Source: Sciurus carolinensis (taxonomy: Eukaryota > Chordata > Mammalia > Rodentia > Sciuridae). Taken from it: a stretch of DNA of 64,000 bases. Below are positions 33,650 to 46,389 of the stretch, in pieces (the stretch's first letter is position 1; each line of letters starts with the position of its first letter). The stretch spans positions 24,048,777 through 24,112,776 of the forward strand of contig NC_062227.1 of the NCBI RefSeq assembly GCF_902686445.1, written 5' to 3'. A program made the position numbers and the translations under genes. The notes beneath the pieces are model-generated. The model saw only the letters and a program-made list of their open reading frames with translations. It made no database searches and was not told the origin of the DNA.

Positions 33650-33900
33650 GACTGGAAGTCAGAGGGCTGGCTTTCTGGAAATGGATGACTCATATTGAAG
33701 ATGGCAAAAGGTAAAATGTTCAAAACTAGTTGGGGAGCAGATGGTGCAGGACCTTTCACAATGCCTCAGGATGAGAAGTTTGGACTTCATTCTGAGAGCA
33801 ACAGGGAGCCATCGAATGCATTGTTAAAGTAGGCATTTAGCAAGATTAATTTGGCAGCAATATGTAAGATGGACACAGGGAGCTTATTAAAAAGATATTT
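33650..33900. repeat. Old interspersed repeat, family uncertain
   Basis: 'gagaagtttggacttcattctgagagcaacagggagccatcgaatgcattgttaaag' matches a mammalian repeat phrase I recognise ('agtttggactttattctgagggcaatgggaagccattg') but cannot name. Confidence 0.45.
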
Positions 33901-35090
33901 TGGTCAGATGAGGGCAGCAGGTACAAATTTTAAAGGCCCTACTCAAGTAGACAACAACAACATAAACAGAACCAATACGTGTCCTAGGATTGATTTAAAT
34001 TTCTGGTGCTAAGTCTCCATTCTGTTTCCTGCAGAAAATGTACTCTAGTCACTTCTAGGTAAAATAAGTCCAAATCTATGTTTTCTCTGAGTCTTGACTT
34101 CAATCAGTTCAGGTGGGATGGAGGAGGAAGAAGGTAGAGGTGGGCTACATTGGGCTTTAACTTTCTCTGCACTTGGTGGAGATTGTTCCCAAGATTACTC
34201 GTCACATTTGTCATTTATGTATGTGTGGGATAGTGGTCACCAGGAGCCACGACTGTTCATGTGAAAACCTCATATGAGAAGTTCCTTCGTGCTGACTGTC
34301 CTGGCAGGCCCTAATTTAGGCAAACTGGTCCCCAAATGGAGGATCATGGAAGCCTTCAGATACTCCCAACACCTCTCCAGCCCACAGGACACTAGGTGAA
34401 TTGTTTCTACCTGTCACTTGAATGTGAGCTACACCATCAGTTCTATCCGCAGCTTCTTCTGAATGATGGCAGTTGGTGTGTGTATGTGTGTGTGTGTGTG
34501 TGTGTGTGAGAATGTGTATGTGAATGTGTGTGTGTCTCCAGGTTTTGCTGTCAGATGTCTTCCAGCCTCACCCATCAGAAGACCTTTCTTTTCATGAGTC
34601 CCTAAATTTTAATGTAGGAATCTATTATGTCTTCCCACTGGGCTTATCCTGAGGGGGCAGAAGGCAGGGCACGAGATCCTCACACTCATATTTAAACATA
34701 TTTCTTTTTCTCTGACAATCACTCTCTTCATTTCCCTTATTTCCAGTTTGGAGATGATTTTATTCTAGTCTAACTGGGGAGTCATGCTCATAGATCTGAA
34801 TCTTTCAGTATAATCCCAAGATCAGGGGAATTCTAAATTAAGAATTAATTTCTTGTTTTGTAGGGTTTTGTTGTTTTCTGGTTCTACAAAGTTCCCCTGT
34901 GAGTGTCTCTTGTCATTTTCTCTAGAAATAAGGAGACTTAGGAAATCATTTAAGTGAGCATAGGACATGAGTAATCATGTAAATTAGTACCTTGAAATAC
35001 TTTATCACCACATAATTGTGGTGTCTTCAGGGCATAGGCTCAGGTAGAAGAGAGATAAGAAGGAAACATCTGTTGGACTTGACTAGAGTT
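33901..35090. other. Intergenic with one TG-rich microsatellite
   Basis: No gene or confident repeat apart from the imperfect (TG)n at 34473-34538. The block 34240-34450 is less AT-rich but unassigned. Confidence 0.45.
34473..34538. repeat. Imperfect (TG)n microsatellite
   Basis: tgtgtgtatgtg(TG)n then gagaatgtgtatgtgaatgtgtgtgtgt; interrupted and so probably older than the pure runs elsewhere. Confidence 0.93.
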
Positions 35091-35096
35091 ATGTCT

Positions 35097-35458
35097 TGGT
35101 CCATTTTGTGTTACTATAACAGAAAATCTGAGATTGGACGACTTATAATGAAAATAAATTTATTTCTCACAGTTCTGGAGGCTGAGAAGTCCCAGTTGGA
35201 GGGACCAACATCTGGTGAGGGCTTCTTGATGCGCATCCCATGGCATAGGTGGAGGGGTAAGAGAGAACACTTGCATGAGAGAGGGGAGGATGAACTCACC
35301 CCTTTTATAACTGAACACACCCACAACAATGGCAGTAATCCACTGGTGAAGGCAGAGCCCTCATGACCTAATTACCTCTTGAAAAGCCCACCGCTCAACA
35401 TTGTTGCATTGGGATTAAGTTTCCAACACATGAACGTTAAGTTTCCAAACCACAGCAG
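35097..35458 (-). repeat. MaLR-type LTR, minus orientation
   Basis: 'ttggtccattttgtgttactataac … atttctcacagttctggaggctgagaag … ccctcatgacctaattacctc … ccaaaccacagca' is the complement of a MaLR LTR starting TGCTGTGGTTTGG. Complete in outline. Confidence 0.85.
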
Positions 35459-35459
35459 A

Positions 35460-36660
35460 GGATTAGTACATGATGTAGATAAAGCATTCAAAGAATGTTT
35501 TGTAAGATTTTGAGCCTGAGTAATGCGAAATGAACGGCATTGAGGGGATTTAAAAGAGAAAGAATGAGAAAGAGAGACAAACTAGTTGCATATGTTCCAT
35601 GGCTTAGAGTACCTGAACCTGGATGAGAGCAACACATCAAATACATGACAAGTCGTAGAATGTGCATCACTTTACTAGTGACATACGAGCAGGTTCTAGA
35701 GACTCAATCACTTGACCCAACTCACTAATGATGGTGTAGAAATGAATACACCCATTCATTAATTTATCCTGGGGATTTTTACCCAACAGGTTGACTCTAG
35801 TGGTCATTGTGCATGCCTACTGGGTCATTCAGATAAGGGCTGATGCTTCGACAGCAGTTAGATCAGAAGATTGATAAGGGGACATAGAATAAGAACAGAT
35901 AGATTCATTTGCAATTATGGCCTGTCCAACTATGCAATAGGATAATTCGTTCTTGGTCCTGGGACTACTTCTAAGTTATCCTGTGTCAGTCTTTAGAATC
36001 AGAGTGTCTCTTTACCTAGAGGAGTGAGGACACACTGACAAATTCTCTACTATTCATTTTCTATATTCTTTATGTGTCATCTAACACCTCTGTCATTTCC
36101 TCATGACAGTTTGCAATTTCTTAAATTACTGCTAATCTTCCACTAGTTACATTTCAAATTGATGACTTCCCTTTTAAAGAAGCATACTAGACCCCTTAGT
36201 GAGACTTAGAAATCACCCTCAAATTGCTAGCAATATGCTAGTGAATCATCTCTTGTGTGGCTTATTTCCCAGGATGATTTCTGCAGATGGCTAATCTCCC
36301 TCATTTTATGTTGATTTCTGTTAGCTCTAACCTCTAAGCATGGTGTATCCGACTGTCCTAATTTTAGGTTATACTTTTTTGTTATTGTTATTCTTTAACC
36401 TTCCTTTCTAAATTTCCATATTTCTGGCATTTTCCAGAATTTAGAAGGGAGATGATGGGGTAGTACTTGCTTCAGTTTGGGATATAGTGAGAATCTGATA
36501 TCGACTCCATATTGAGCTAATTAGAATAAAAATTATTTATTGCAGGGGTTTAGGAAGTCAATATATAATACCTTTTTCTTTTTTCCTTCCCCAATGAAGA
36601 ATTAAGACCCAAAAACTGGTCAGATTGAGATAAAAGAATAGTTATATTACTCTGTCCCAA
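35460..36660. other. Intergenic, no recognised element
   Basis: AT-rich DNA without a recognised repeat or gene. Confidence 0.45.
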
Positions 36661-36722
36661 GAAAACTGTACCCAGAACATAACAGGTACTTCATAAATAT
36701 TTGTTGGATGAATGAATAAAAT
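36661..36722 (+). repeat. MIR/L2 3'-end relic (putative)
   Basis: 'cagaacataacaggtacttcataaatatttgttggatgaatgaataaa' is the familiar 3' end phrase of old MIR/L2 copies. Confidence 0.5.
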
Positions 36723-39570
36723 TAGATGGAAGAACACAACTTAATGCAAAATCAAACTGATTTCCCAATGCTTCATTCTTGAATTAATCTAACCCACTCC
36801 CTCCTGGGAAGATCCTGACAACCCAAATCCTCTTCCATGGAGGGCGAAAGTCTTTCTCCATGGCTGCCTCCTCAAGGCAGCTGATGTGCAGAGAGTCAGC
36901 AAGTTTGCCTCCAGGGCAGTTCACCTTTCCCTTCCAGGGAAGGAGCAAGAAAGTAGAGAGAGATATGGAACTTTTTTCTGAGGGGAAGTCCCCTCAGGGA
37001 ACCAAAGACCAGGTCAGAAGTCTCCTTTATAATGTTCCCAGCTTTGGCTTTTTGAAGTCATTGAAACTAATAGTTAATCTTACGATCAAACAGAAGCTGC
37101 CCAACCCTGGGGAACATGGGTTTGGGAATCGTTTTCTGCATTTAGAAAACCTTATGGTCAAACACACAAATTTTCCATCTGAGCCATTTTTTAACTGTAG
37201 GCTCAGCATTAAGTGTATTTATTTTGTTGTGCAACTATCATGGCCATGTATTTCCAGAGCTCTTTTTATAGTGCAAATCTGAAACTCTATACCCATTAAA
37301 CAGTAAATCCCATTGTTCCTTCCCCATAACCTTTGTCAGCTGCTATTCTTTCTGTCTCTGTTAATTTAACTATGACAAAAGGAAATATTCTTAAAATCAG
37401 CATTGTTACACACAAAAAAATGTTGGATGGAAGGTCAAATCTTAGACGTATGCCCACATAAGCTTCTTAACCTGAATAATACTTCAGAATTAAAATCACC
37501 CCAGGACTTGCCAACCATAAATTCTTCCCATCCACTCTGCCTTTCCTATGGAGGCAGATTGTCCAGGAAACCTGGGAAAAGTAGGACCATCTCTGGACCA
37601 GCAGACCCCAAGGTAATGCCCAGAAGGGTCTGACTGGAGTAGGCTCAACCTTCTCTCAAACTCTCCAGGAAAATGGGAAAATGCTCCCCATTGGAATGAT
37701 GGAATGGCATGGCGGTAGGAGAGGCCAGGACTTCTAGTGGAGATTCCTTGGAGGAGACACAATGTCAATGATCAGGATGGGTAGAAAGAAGGCCTAGAAA
37801 GTTCTTCTCACCTTCACACGAATCACTATCTAACCCAAAAACAGAGAAGCCAGAGTGTGACAAGCTGGGAAGATAATGGCAGTTAGTTGGAAGTCATGTC
37901 ACAGTCTCATCAAGTCGTGTTTATCTATCTCAGATTATGAAGAAAAGAAACTGACTGCCTTGGAAGCTTATTACTGACAACTTGCAAATACATATTTGTT
38001 TCTAAGTTGGTTCTTTTTTTATCAGAGAAAGAGTGAGTAACAATTCTACTACCACAGACTAAAGAGATTATTATCCTCAAGAGATCACTTTGTCAACCCA
38101 AAGTGAATCATTGGGCTGTGTCAGCTGCTGTCTAGATAAGCTATGTTAAAACACTTCCAGAAATCTGAGACAGAGCTGGGAGGGAGAGGGAGCAAGCCAA
38201 GGAGCTTTCTCTTTTGCTATTAGAATTCATAGGCATTTCTTTTCTCGCAAGACTGGTTCCTGTCTAGTCTTAGAGTAATGGATACCTGAAATGTTTCCTG
38301 GCCCTTCTTTACTCTCAAAGTTGTTTGACATTTTGGGTGAAGCCGAAAGCAACAAAAGACTAGTAAACGGTACTTTGTATGGGATCTATGAAGCAGACCC
38401 CCATGAGAAGGTATTTGCACTCCAAGAAGCATTGTCTGTTCTAGAAAAAAAAATCTCTGCTCCATTACCAACACACTAAGAGTGGCAGACAACCTGGGTC
38501 TTGGTGTTTTGGTAAACTTTAACTGACTGAATTTTTTTTCAGATTCTTAAAGGTTGTTTTTCTTCAAGATTTGCATAAGTTGAAATTCATGGATTGTCTA
38601 AGGTTAGAAATCTGACAAAACAGCAGTTGGAGGACTGGCTTTCCTGAGAAAATGCCAAGTGACCCTCGTCTTCCCTGATAATACTCTTCCCAGGTTTTCC
38701 TCTTTTCTCCCAGATCATCCTTACAAGAATCTTAAAAAGAATAGGTATGTTGCTGAAGCAATGATGTAAGAAAATATTTTTGCATACAAGGAAAAACTGC
38801 TCCCATGAAATCCACTCTTGTAGGTTACCCATGGTTTCACAAAAGATTTTTTTCTGACAGGTAGTCATTAAAGATAAAAATACATAATGACATTTTGTTC
38901 TTACACAGAAATATGTGCTCTGTACCTTGAACACTAGCCTAGGAATTAGGAGTTCTCACACAGGACTAACTTTGGGAAGAACCAAGGAGAATTTGTGGCT
39001 TCTCTGCTCTCAGATTCAGGTTCTGTTATCCTCCTTCCTGAGGATACTCTGTAGGACTGGGGAGGGAGGAGAGAGCAGGCTTAGAGGAAATTGTTCCCTC
39101 TGAGTATTGTTCCTCTACTCAGGAAAAAGAGTGTCCTACTTCCTAACTCCTTCATTTTTCTCCTACCCACAGGGCTAGTTTACTGCCCTTTGAATTTTTC
39201 TTAAGAAAATTCCAGAAAGCTTCCACGGAGTGAACTGAGGGATCCTGCTGGCAGATGTGTTCTGCCTCCATAGACCTGAATTTCAGAAGTCTCCAAAGGC
39301 AAATCTTCTTGTTAAGCATTTTATTCTCTGTAAATGTACTGACACAATTTATACAATTGCCCTTCTGAAAGAGGTTATTTCACCATGAATGGATTTTTTA
39401 AGCTGATATGCAGTTCATCTAAATAAATAAGTGGTGAAGAAATGCCAGCTCAAAATGCATTACTCTTGACAGGAATCAAATTAGTGCTTCAAAAATTTCT
39501 GCTTTTAGGAAAGTAGTCTTAGCATTTGCGTGGTCTACTAAGCTGAGACCAAGAATCATTAAAAAATGAA
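36723..39570. other. Intergenic, no recognised element
   Basis: Contains an open frame of 140 codons (36860-37282, plus) starting MAASSRQLMCRESASL. It shows no domain or codon pattern I can identify, and a frame of this length is expected by chance in a window this size. A second frame at 38291-38479 (MFPGPSLLSKLFDILGEA…) reads a little like protein but is short and unassigned. Confidence 0.45.
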
Positions 39571-39572
39571 GT

Positions 39573-39802
39573 AGCCGGATGTGGCGTCACATACCTATAA
39601 TCCCAGAGGCTCGGGAGGCTGAGGCAGGAGAATGGCAAGTTCAAAGCCAATTTCAGCAATTTAACAAGGCCCTAAGCAACTTAGCAAAACCCTCTCTCAA
39701 AACAAAACATAAAATGGGCTGGGGATGTGGCTCAGTGATTCAGTGCCCCTGGTTTCAATCCCTGGGACAAAAAAAAAAAAAAAGAAAAAGAAAGAAAGAA
39801 AT
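39573..39802 (+). repeat. Dimeric MEN-type SINE, plus orientation, long A tail
   Basis: gccggatgtggcgtcacatacctataatcccag … linker aaaacaaaacataaaat … gggctggggatgtggctcagtgattcagtgcccctgg … followed by A15 and (AAAGA) units. The left half is close to the dimer consensus as judged from other copies in the window. Confidence 0.92.
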
Positions 39803-40216
39803 ACATGGAGAAGGTGTTCAGTTACATATACTTTTTTGTCCAAGCTTGAAGGCATTCCTTCTTTAGTGTACAGCTAAGTTTCCATTTAATGTGAGTATTG
39901 TATACTAAGTGTCTGTGTGCTTGGGTCTCAGCTACATTCTGCTAAACTTTGTGCAATAGGTGACCTTTAATTTGAGTTGAAGTGAATAAATGCAGGACTT
40001 TCAGTGAACAGAATCATTTGCTATTTTGCCAATTTATATAGTTTCTGTGAATATCAGTTTCCTTATTTCTAAAGGGGAGAAAGTAATATTTATATCACAG
40101 CCAGTAAGTAATTTAAGAAGTAAATGGCATAATATATGGAAAAGTCATCAGCTCAATACAAAATAGAATATAACAAATATAAATTGCTGCTAAGGTGGGA
40201 ATTTGTTTTCCTACTC

Positions 40217-40365
40217 TAGAGCCAGTTCTGCCATGTCCTCACAGTGTGATCTTGGCATAGTTACTTAAACATTGTAAACCACAGTTTCCTCATTTGCAAA
40301 AGGGGGATATGAAAATCAGGTACTGTTGTGTGAAGTGCTCAGGGCTGTGTTAAGCTCAAGGTACA
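40217..40365 (+). repeat. MIR SINE, plus orientation
   Basis: 'gagccagttctgcc…gtgtgatcttggcatagttactt…cacagtttcctcatttgcaaaaggggg … gaagtgctcagggctgtg' follows the MIR order. Confidence 0.78.
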
Positions 40366-43300
40366 TTTTTTAAAAAAATATATAGATTTGTTGATATGTA
40401 ATTCACATTCTATATAACTCATTCATTCAGAATATACAATTCAGTGGCTTTTGGAATATTCATGTTGATGTGTATAACCATAAACCTGGTCAATTTTAGA
40501 ATATTATGACCACCTCAGAATGACAATCTCTATTCTTCAGCTATCTGCCCTCTATTCCCCTATACCAGCTCCCAGTCCTAGGCAACCCTGATCTACTTCT
40601 CTATCTATGTAGATTTCCATGTCTGAACATTTCATGTGAATGGAATCATATAACACGTGGTCTTTTGTGTCTGTGTGTCCTTTCCTTTAGTATAATGCCA
40701 CAGCACGACAGTATGTCGGTTGATTCTTTGACCAATAATATCCCAGTGTGTGTGGATTTGCCACACTGCGTGTATTCACTCTAGGCTTTTGTCCAAATGT
40801 TGATGGATACTGGGTTGTTTCCACTTTAGAATTATGATAAATAATGATGATATAGACATTTGTATAAAAGTTTGTATTTTGACACTTTTCTTGGTATGCA
40901 CCTAGGAATGAAATTTCTAGGTTGTATAGAGTAACGTTTAACAGTTTAAAAAACTTCTGAACTGCTTTCAAAGTGGCTGTGCCATTTTACACTCTCACCA
41001 GCAGTGCACTAGCGTTTCACTTTCTCCACACCCTTGTCACCATTAGTTTTCTGACATTTTGTTTCTTGTCATCCTAGAGGGTATGAAGTAGGTATCTCAT
41101 AATCTTGATTTGCCTTTTCCTGATGAACAGTGATGTTGAACATCTTTCTATGTGCTTTTTGGCCATAATTTTTTCCTTGAGGAAATGTCTATTCAGATTC
41201 TTTGTCCATTTAAAAATTTTTTTTATTATTGAATTGTCAAAGCTCTTTATATATTCTGCATGCAGAAATATACTTTGCAAATGTTTGACTCCATTTGTTG
41301 GTTGTCATTTCACTTTCTTGATAATGTCCTTTGAAGCACAAATGTCTTATTTTTGGTGACATCCAATTGATCTGTTTTTTTCTTTGTTGCTCATGCTTTT
41401 GGTGTCATATCTGAGAATACTTTGCCAAATCCAAAGTCATAAAGATTTGTTCCTACTTTTTTCCCAAGAGATTTACCATCTTTACTCTTACCTTAGAGTA
41501 TTGATCCATTTTGAATTAATTTTTGTACATGGTATAAAGTGAGGGTCCAATTCATTCTTTTCCATGTGAATATTCAGTTTTCCCAGCACTGTTTGTTGAA
41601 AGGACTATTCTTTCTTCATTGGATGGTCTTGTCACCCTTGTATAAAATCAGTTCATAACAGATGTGTGTGTTTATTTCTAGGTTCTTATATCTATTTCAA
41701 TGATCTACGTGTTTATCTTTGTATCAGGACACACTCGTTTGATTAATGTTGCTTTCTAGTAAGATTTGGAATCAGGAAGAGTGAGTTCTCCTACTTTGTT
41801 CTTCTTTTTCAAGATTGTTTTTGCTATTTTGAGTCCTTTGCAGTTCTATGTGAATTTTAGAATCAGCTTGTCAATTTCTATGAAGATGTCAGTCAGAATT
41901 CTAATTGGGGTTATATTGAATCTCTATGTCAGTTTGGGGAGTATCACCATCTCAAAAATTTTAAGCCTTCTGATCTCAAAACAAGAATTTTAAAAATTAT
42001 TTCAATTATTGTTAATTTCTTTAAACAAGTTTTATAGTTTTTGTAGTATAAATTTTGCATGTCTTTAAAAAACTTATTTATAAATATTTTATTCTTTATA
42101 ATGCTATAGTAAGTGGAATTGTTTTCTTAATTTCATTTACATACTATTCATATCTAATGTATAGAAATACCACAGACGTTTGTACAAAAATTGATATTAT
42201 ATCCAACAACCATGAAAAACTCATGTGTGGTTTGTAATAGTTTGTTGTAGTGGATTATTTAGGATTTTCTATATACAAGATGATGTCATCTGTTAGTAAA
42301 GGTGGTTTAATATCTGTCTTTCTAATATGGATGCCTTTTATGCTTTTTCTTGCCTAGTTGCCCTGGCTAGAACCTCAAGTACAATGTTGAATAGAAGTTG
42401 TGAGAACAGATAACCTGGGCTTGTTCCTGATTTTAGGTAAAACATTCAGTCTTTCAACATTAAGTATGATGTTCACAGTGGTAATTTTATGTTTGATCTT
42501 TATAATGCTGAGAATGTTTCCTTTCTTTCCAGTTGAGTATTTTTATCATGAAAGAATATTGGATTTTGTCAGATGCTTTTTCTGTACCTAATGAAATGAT
42601 CACAATTTTTGTTTTTAATTTCATTGATATGATAAATTGTATTGACTGATTTTTCAAATATTGAACCAATCTTGCACCCTTGGGATAAATCCCACTTGGT
42701 CATGGTGTATAATTATTTTTGTGCTCTGTATTCAATTTACCATTTTTTTTTGAGGATATTTGTGTCCATATTCATAAGAAAATTAGTATGTAGTGTCTTT
42801 TCTCATGATGTCTTTGCTGGGTTTTGTGACACTGGTCTTATAAAATGAGTTTAGAAGTATACCCTCTTTTTATATTTTTTGGAAGGGTTTGTGAAGTTAC
42901 TATAAATTATATGTTTAGAATTCAGCAGAGAGGCTATCTCAGCCTGAGCATTTTTTAGTGAATAGATTTTGATTACTAATTAGATCCCTTCACTTGTTAT
43001 AGTTTTATTCAGAGTGTCTATTTCTTCTTGTGTCAATTCGAGTATTGAATAGTGTGTCTTTCTAGAAATATGTCCATTTCATCTAGTTTATCCATTTGTT
43101 TGTAGTACGACTTTATGATCCTTTCTGTTTCTGTAAGGTCTGTAGTAATGTCTTCTCTTTTATTTCTAATTCTAATAATTTGAATGCTATTCCTTTTTTT
43201 CTTGGTTCATCTACCTAAAGGTATGTCAGTTTTGTCAAAGAACCCTTTGATTTTCTCTATTTTTATATTCCATAGTTCACTAATTTCTGACCTAATCTTT

Positions 43301-43417
43301 ATTATCTCTTTCCTCCTGCTTGCTTTAGGTTTCAGTTTCAAATCTTTTTCCAGTGTCATGAAGTGGGAAGGTTAGGCTTTTGATTTGACTTATTTTTTCT
43401 TTCTTAATCTACATTGA

Positions 43418-43850
43418 TGTTTAGTCAGCTATTTCACTGCTGTGACTAAAAGTATCTGACCAGCACAATTATAGAGGAGGAAGAGTTTATTTGAGGGCTT
43501 ACGGTTTCAGAGGTCTTAGTCCATAGAAGGCCAGCTCCTTTTCTTGGGGCTCAAGGTAAGGCAGAACATCATGGCAGAAGAGTGTAGTAGAGGGAAGCAG
43601 CTTGCATCATCAGGAAGCAGAGAGAGAATCTCCACTCTCCAGATACAAAATAGATATCCCAAAGCCATGCCTCAATTCCAATCTCCTCCGGCCACACTCT
43701 ACCACTTCATTTACCACTCAGTTAAACCCTAATAGGGGATTAAATCACTGATTGGGTTAAAAGTTTTACAACCAAATCATTTCTCCTCTGAACCTTTTTG
43801 CATTATCTTGCATGAGATTTTGGGGGACACCTCATATCCAAACTATAACA
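43418..43850 (-). repeat. MaLR-type LTR inserted in L1, minus orientation, near complete
   Basis: Begins tgtttagtcagctatttcactgc and ends atatccaaactataaca on the plus strand, so the LTR reads TG…CA on the minus strand, about 433 bp. Inner landmarks 'caaggtaaggcagaacatcatggcagaag' and 'gggggacacctcatatccaaac' match 13139-13592. The host-side flanks attga and atcaa are a poor 5-bp TSD. Confidence 0.87.
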
Positions 43851-45119
43851 ATCAATAAAGGTATAGTTGTAGTTGCATCTACAACTATAAATTTCCTGTT
43901 AAACTAAACTTTAGCTTCATCACATTAAAAGTGCTCATATGTTGTGTGTTTGTTTTATTAATCTCAAAGTGTTTTCTTATTACCCTTGTGATTTTTTTCT
44001 TTGACTCATTAATTATTTAGGAATGTATTGTTTAATTTCCATGTTTGTGAATTTCTCATTTTTCCTGCTATTAATTTCTAATTTCATTCCATTGTGATTA
44101 GAGAACACAATTTCTATTTTATTTTATTTTTATAAACTTCTAAGTTACTGAGTGTTATTTCATAAACTAGCATGCACTAGTTCACCCTGGGGCAATGTCC
44201 AATTGGCACTTGGGGAAAAATGTATATTCTATTACTAGTAGGTTAAGTGTTCCATATATGTCTGTTAAGTCTAGATAGGTATACCACTGTTCAAGTCTTC
44301 TATTTCCTTGTTGGTATCCTGCCCAATTGTTCTACCCATTATTGAAAGTGGGATACTAAAGTCTCCAACTACTATTGTTGATTTGTCAGTTCCTTTCAAC
44401 AATTATGACAATTTTGCTTCATGTATTTTGAGTCTCTGTTTTGAATATATATGTATATAATTATTACTTCTTCTGATATATACGTACACGTAAAAAATAA
44501 AATGTCCTTTTTATCTCTAGCAACATTTTTTAGAGTTGATTTTAACTAATATTCATAGAGCTACTCCAGTTTTCTTGTGATTGCTGTTTGCATGATACAT
44601 CTTTTTAATAATTTATTTCAATCTATTTGCTCCTTTGATTCTAAGAATTCCCCCTATAAACAGTGTAGTTTGATCTTACCTTTTTTTTGAATCTGACAAT
44701 CTCTTCTTTTTGATTAGACTGTTTAATCTCTTTTCAATTGATGTTATTATTGATATAGTTGGATTTGTATTTGCCATTTTTCTTTGTTTTCTACATGTCT
44801 CATACCTTTTTTGCTCTGTATGTTAGTATGCTTCCTGTTATTATAATGAAATACTAGAGGCTAGGTACTTTATAAAAAAAGAGGATTTTAAAGCTCAAAC
44901 TTCTAGAAGCTCAAGGGCTGGGTGCCAACATCTATTTGGCTCTGGTAAAGCCTCATGGCTGATGGCATTACAATAGTGCATATGCAAGTGAGAGGGGAAG
45001 AGATCACATGGTAAGACAGAAAGCCCCAGTGTGAATGAGATTCCATGAGTCCCTCCATCAATCCCTTCCAAAAGCATGCTCCCAATGACCCAATTACTTT
45101 GCACTAGGTTCCATCTCTT

Positions 45120-45253
45120 TTTAAAAAATATTTTTTAAGTTGTTGATGGATCTTTATTTTGTATTTATTTATTTACATGCAGTGCTGAGACTCAAACCCA
45201 GTGCCTCACACATGCTAGGCAAATATTCTACCACTGAGCCACAACTCAGACCT
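45120..45253 (-). repeat. ID SINE with extended tail, nested in the MaLR LTR
   Basis: Reverse complement: tail ttaaaaaatattttttaagttgttgatgg…tttattttgtatttatttattt, then body gtgctgagactcaaacccagtgcc…accactgagccacaactcagacc. TSD aggttccatctctt (45106-45119) / aggccccatctctt (45254-45267). Confidence 0.9.
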
Positions 45254-45285
45254 AGGCCCCATCTCTTAAAGTTCCCATCCCTCTT

Positions 45286-45490
45286 TTTTTCTTGATATTA
45301 GGTATCGAACTCAGGGAAACTTGACCACTGAGCCACATCCCCAGTCCTATTTTGTATTTTATTTAGAGATAGGGTCTCACTGAGTTGCTTAGCATCTCTC
45401 CATTGCTGAGGCTGGCTTTGAACTCGTGATCCTCCTGTCTCAGCCTCCCGAGCCACTGGGATTATAGGCATACGCCACCATGTCTGACTT
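45286..45490 (-). repeat. Dimeric MEN-type SINE, nested in the MaLR LTR
   Basis: ID-like half (tattaggtatcgaactcagggaaacttg…), gatagggtctcac linker, B1-like half ending ggattataggcatacgccaccatgtctgac, in reverse complement. Perfect 10-bp TSD catccctctt at 45276-45285 and 45491-45500. Confidence 0.93.
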
Positions 45491-45720
45491 CATCCCTCTT
45501 AACATTGTCACAAATTTCCAACATATGAATCCTTGAGCTACAGACCACATCCAAACAAATGGGCTCCTTTATCCCTCCATTGCCCTTTCTTTCTGTAATA
45601 AGTATTTCTGACTGTAGTACTTTACTTTCTTAAATAATAATAACTTTGTCACTCTGGTTTTGGACCTTTTTAAAAAGTTGATTGTTCTAAGGTTAAACAT
45701 ATGCATCTCAACTTATAAAA

Positions 45721-46323
45721 TAACACTGAGATGACAGTGGTGAGGGCTCTACTTTTTTCTTTTCTTTCCCTTTCGTTTTCAACAATGCCTCAGGGCATAG
45801 TGATTTAGCCTCCATCTTGAATCTCCACTCAAGGGCATCACCACAATCTCTACTGCTCTTGAGCAGGCCCTCAGGCATAACATCTCCATGGTCAGCTGCA
45901 AATAAGTCAGTTCCTTTAGGAGACTGAGAGCTATCTGTTTTATTGCATGCTTCTTCTTCTAGGAAAAATCTAAACCAGTGTTTAGATTTTAGATTTCTGG
46001 AGCTGAGAGTGGTGATAATGGCAGCCTCTGAAAACTCTGCTCTAAGAGCTCACTGCTTGGTAGACTGGGGGGTGAGGGTAAAGCAGCCTGAGGTCCTCTC
46101 AGCCTCTTCCTTCTAGCTTGAAACCACTGCCAGATGAAGTAGGGCAAGTTGTATCAGGACCTCAGTGTTCTAGCATACCGTCTGAGGCAGAGCCTTGTCC
46201 CAGGAGTCAGGGATGGGCAGATAGCCTCAGCCACAGGTGACTGGGGGCAGGATGAGAAATGCTGAGGTCCTTCTCCTCCAAGAAATAAAAACCTCCAGTT
46301 GGGAGCTGGAAGGAGAATGGGAG

Positions 46324-46325
<2 letters not shown>
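45721..46325. other. Intergenic, unassigned
   Basis: GC-richer than its surroundings; possibly old LTR or unique DNA. No gene recognised. Confidence 0.4.

Positions 46326-46326
<1 letters not shown>

Positions 46327-46380
<54 letters not shown>
46327..46380. repeat. (GA)n microsatellite, long and pure
   Basis: 54 bases of uninterrupted GA (27 units) within a purine-rich strand. The open frames that cross it on both strands are products of the repeat. Confidence 0.97.
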
Positions 46381-46383
<3 letters not shown>

Positions 46384-46389
46384 AGAATT

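Larger units (their letters stand above)
44822..45556 (-). repeat. MaLR-type LTR inserted in L1, minus orientation, with two nested SINEs
   Basis: 'cttcctgttattataatgaaatac … gctcaagggctgggtgccaac … cccaatgacccaattac' continues after each SINE with 'ccccatctcttaaagttcccatccctc' and 'aacattgtcacaaatttccaacatatgaatcc … ccacatccaaaca'. With the insertions removed it is one LTR of about 380 bp. Confidence 0.82.
40370..45720 (-). mobile_element. Long L1M relic (ORF2 and 3' UTR), minus orientation, with nested insertions
   Basis: The left end is L1M 3' UTR ('gtaattcacattctatataac … atacaattcagtggcttttgg'). The minus strand at 41074-41280 encodes the ORF2 C-terminus (KWTKNLNRHFLKEKIMAKKH … CSTSL). 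Further right come the RT and endonuclease regions in reverse (…ctattattgaaagtgggatactaaagtctccaactac… near 44340). It is broken by MaLR LTRs at 43418-43850 and about 44822-45556, the second itself holding two SINEs. L1 text resumes after the second LTR (tcctttatccctccattgcc… to about 45720). No ORF is intact. Confidence 0.88.

Noticed and set aside
36860..37282. 140-codon plus-strand frame
   Set aside because: No recognisable domain, and a run of this length is expected by chance in a six-frame scan of 64 kb of AT-rich DNA. Kept only as a note.
39579..39866. 95-codon plus-strand frame with a Lys-rich end
   Set aside because: It is a translation of a MEN SINE and its A-tail.
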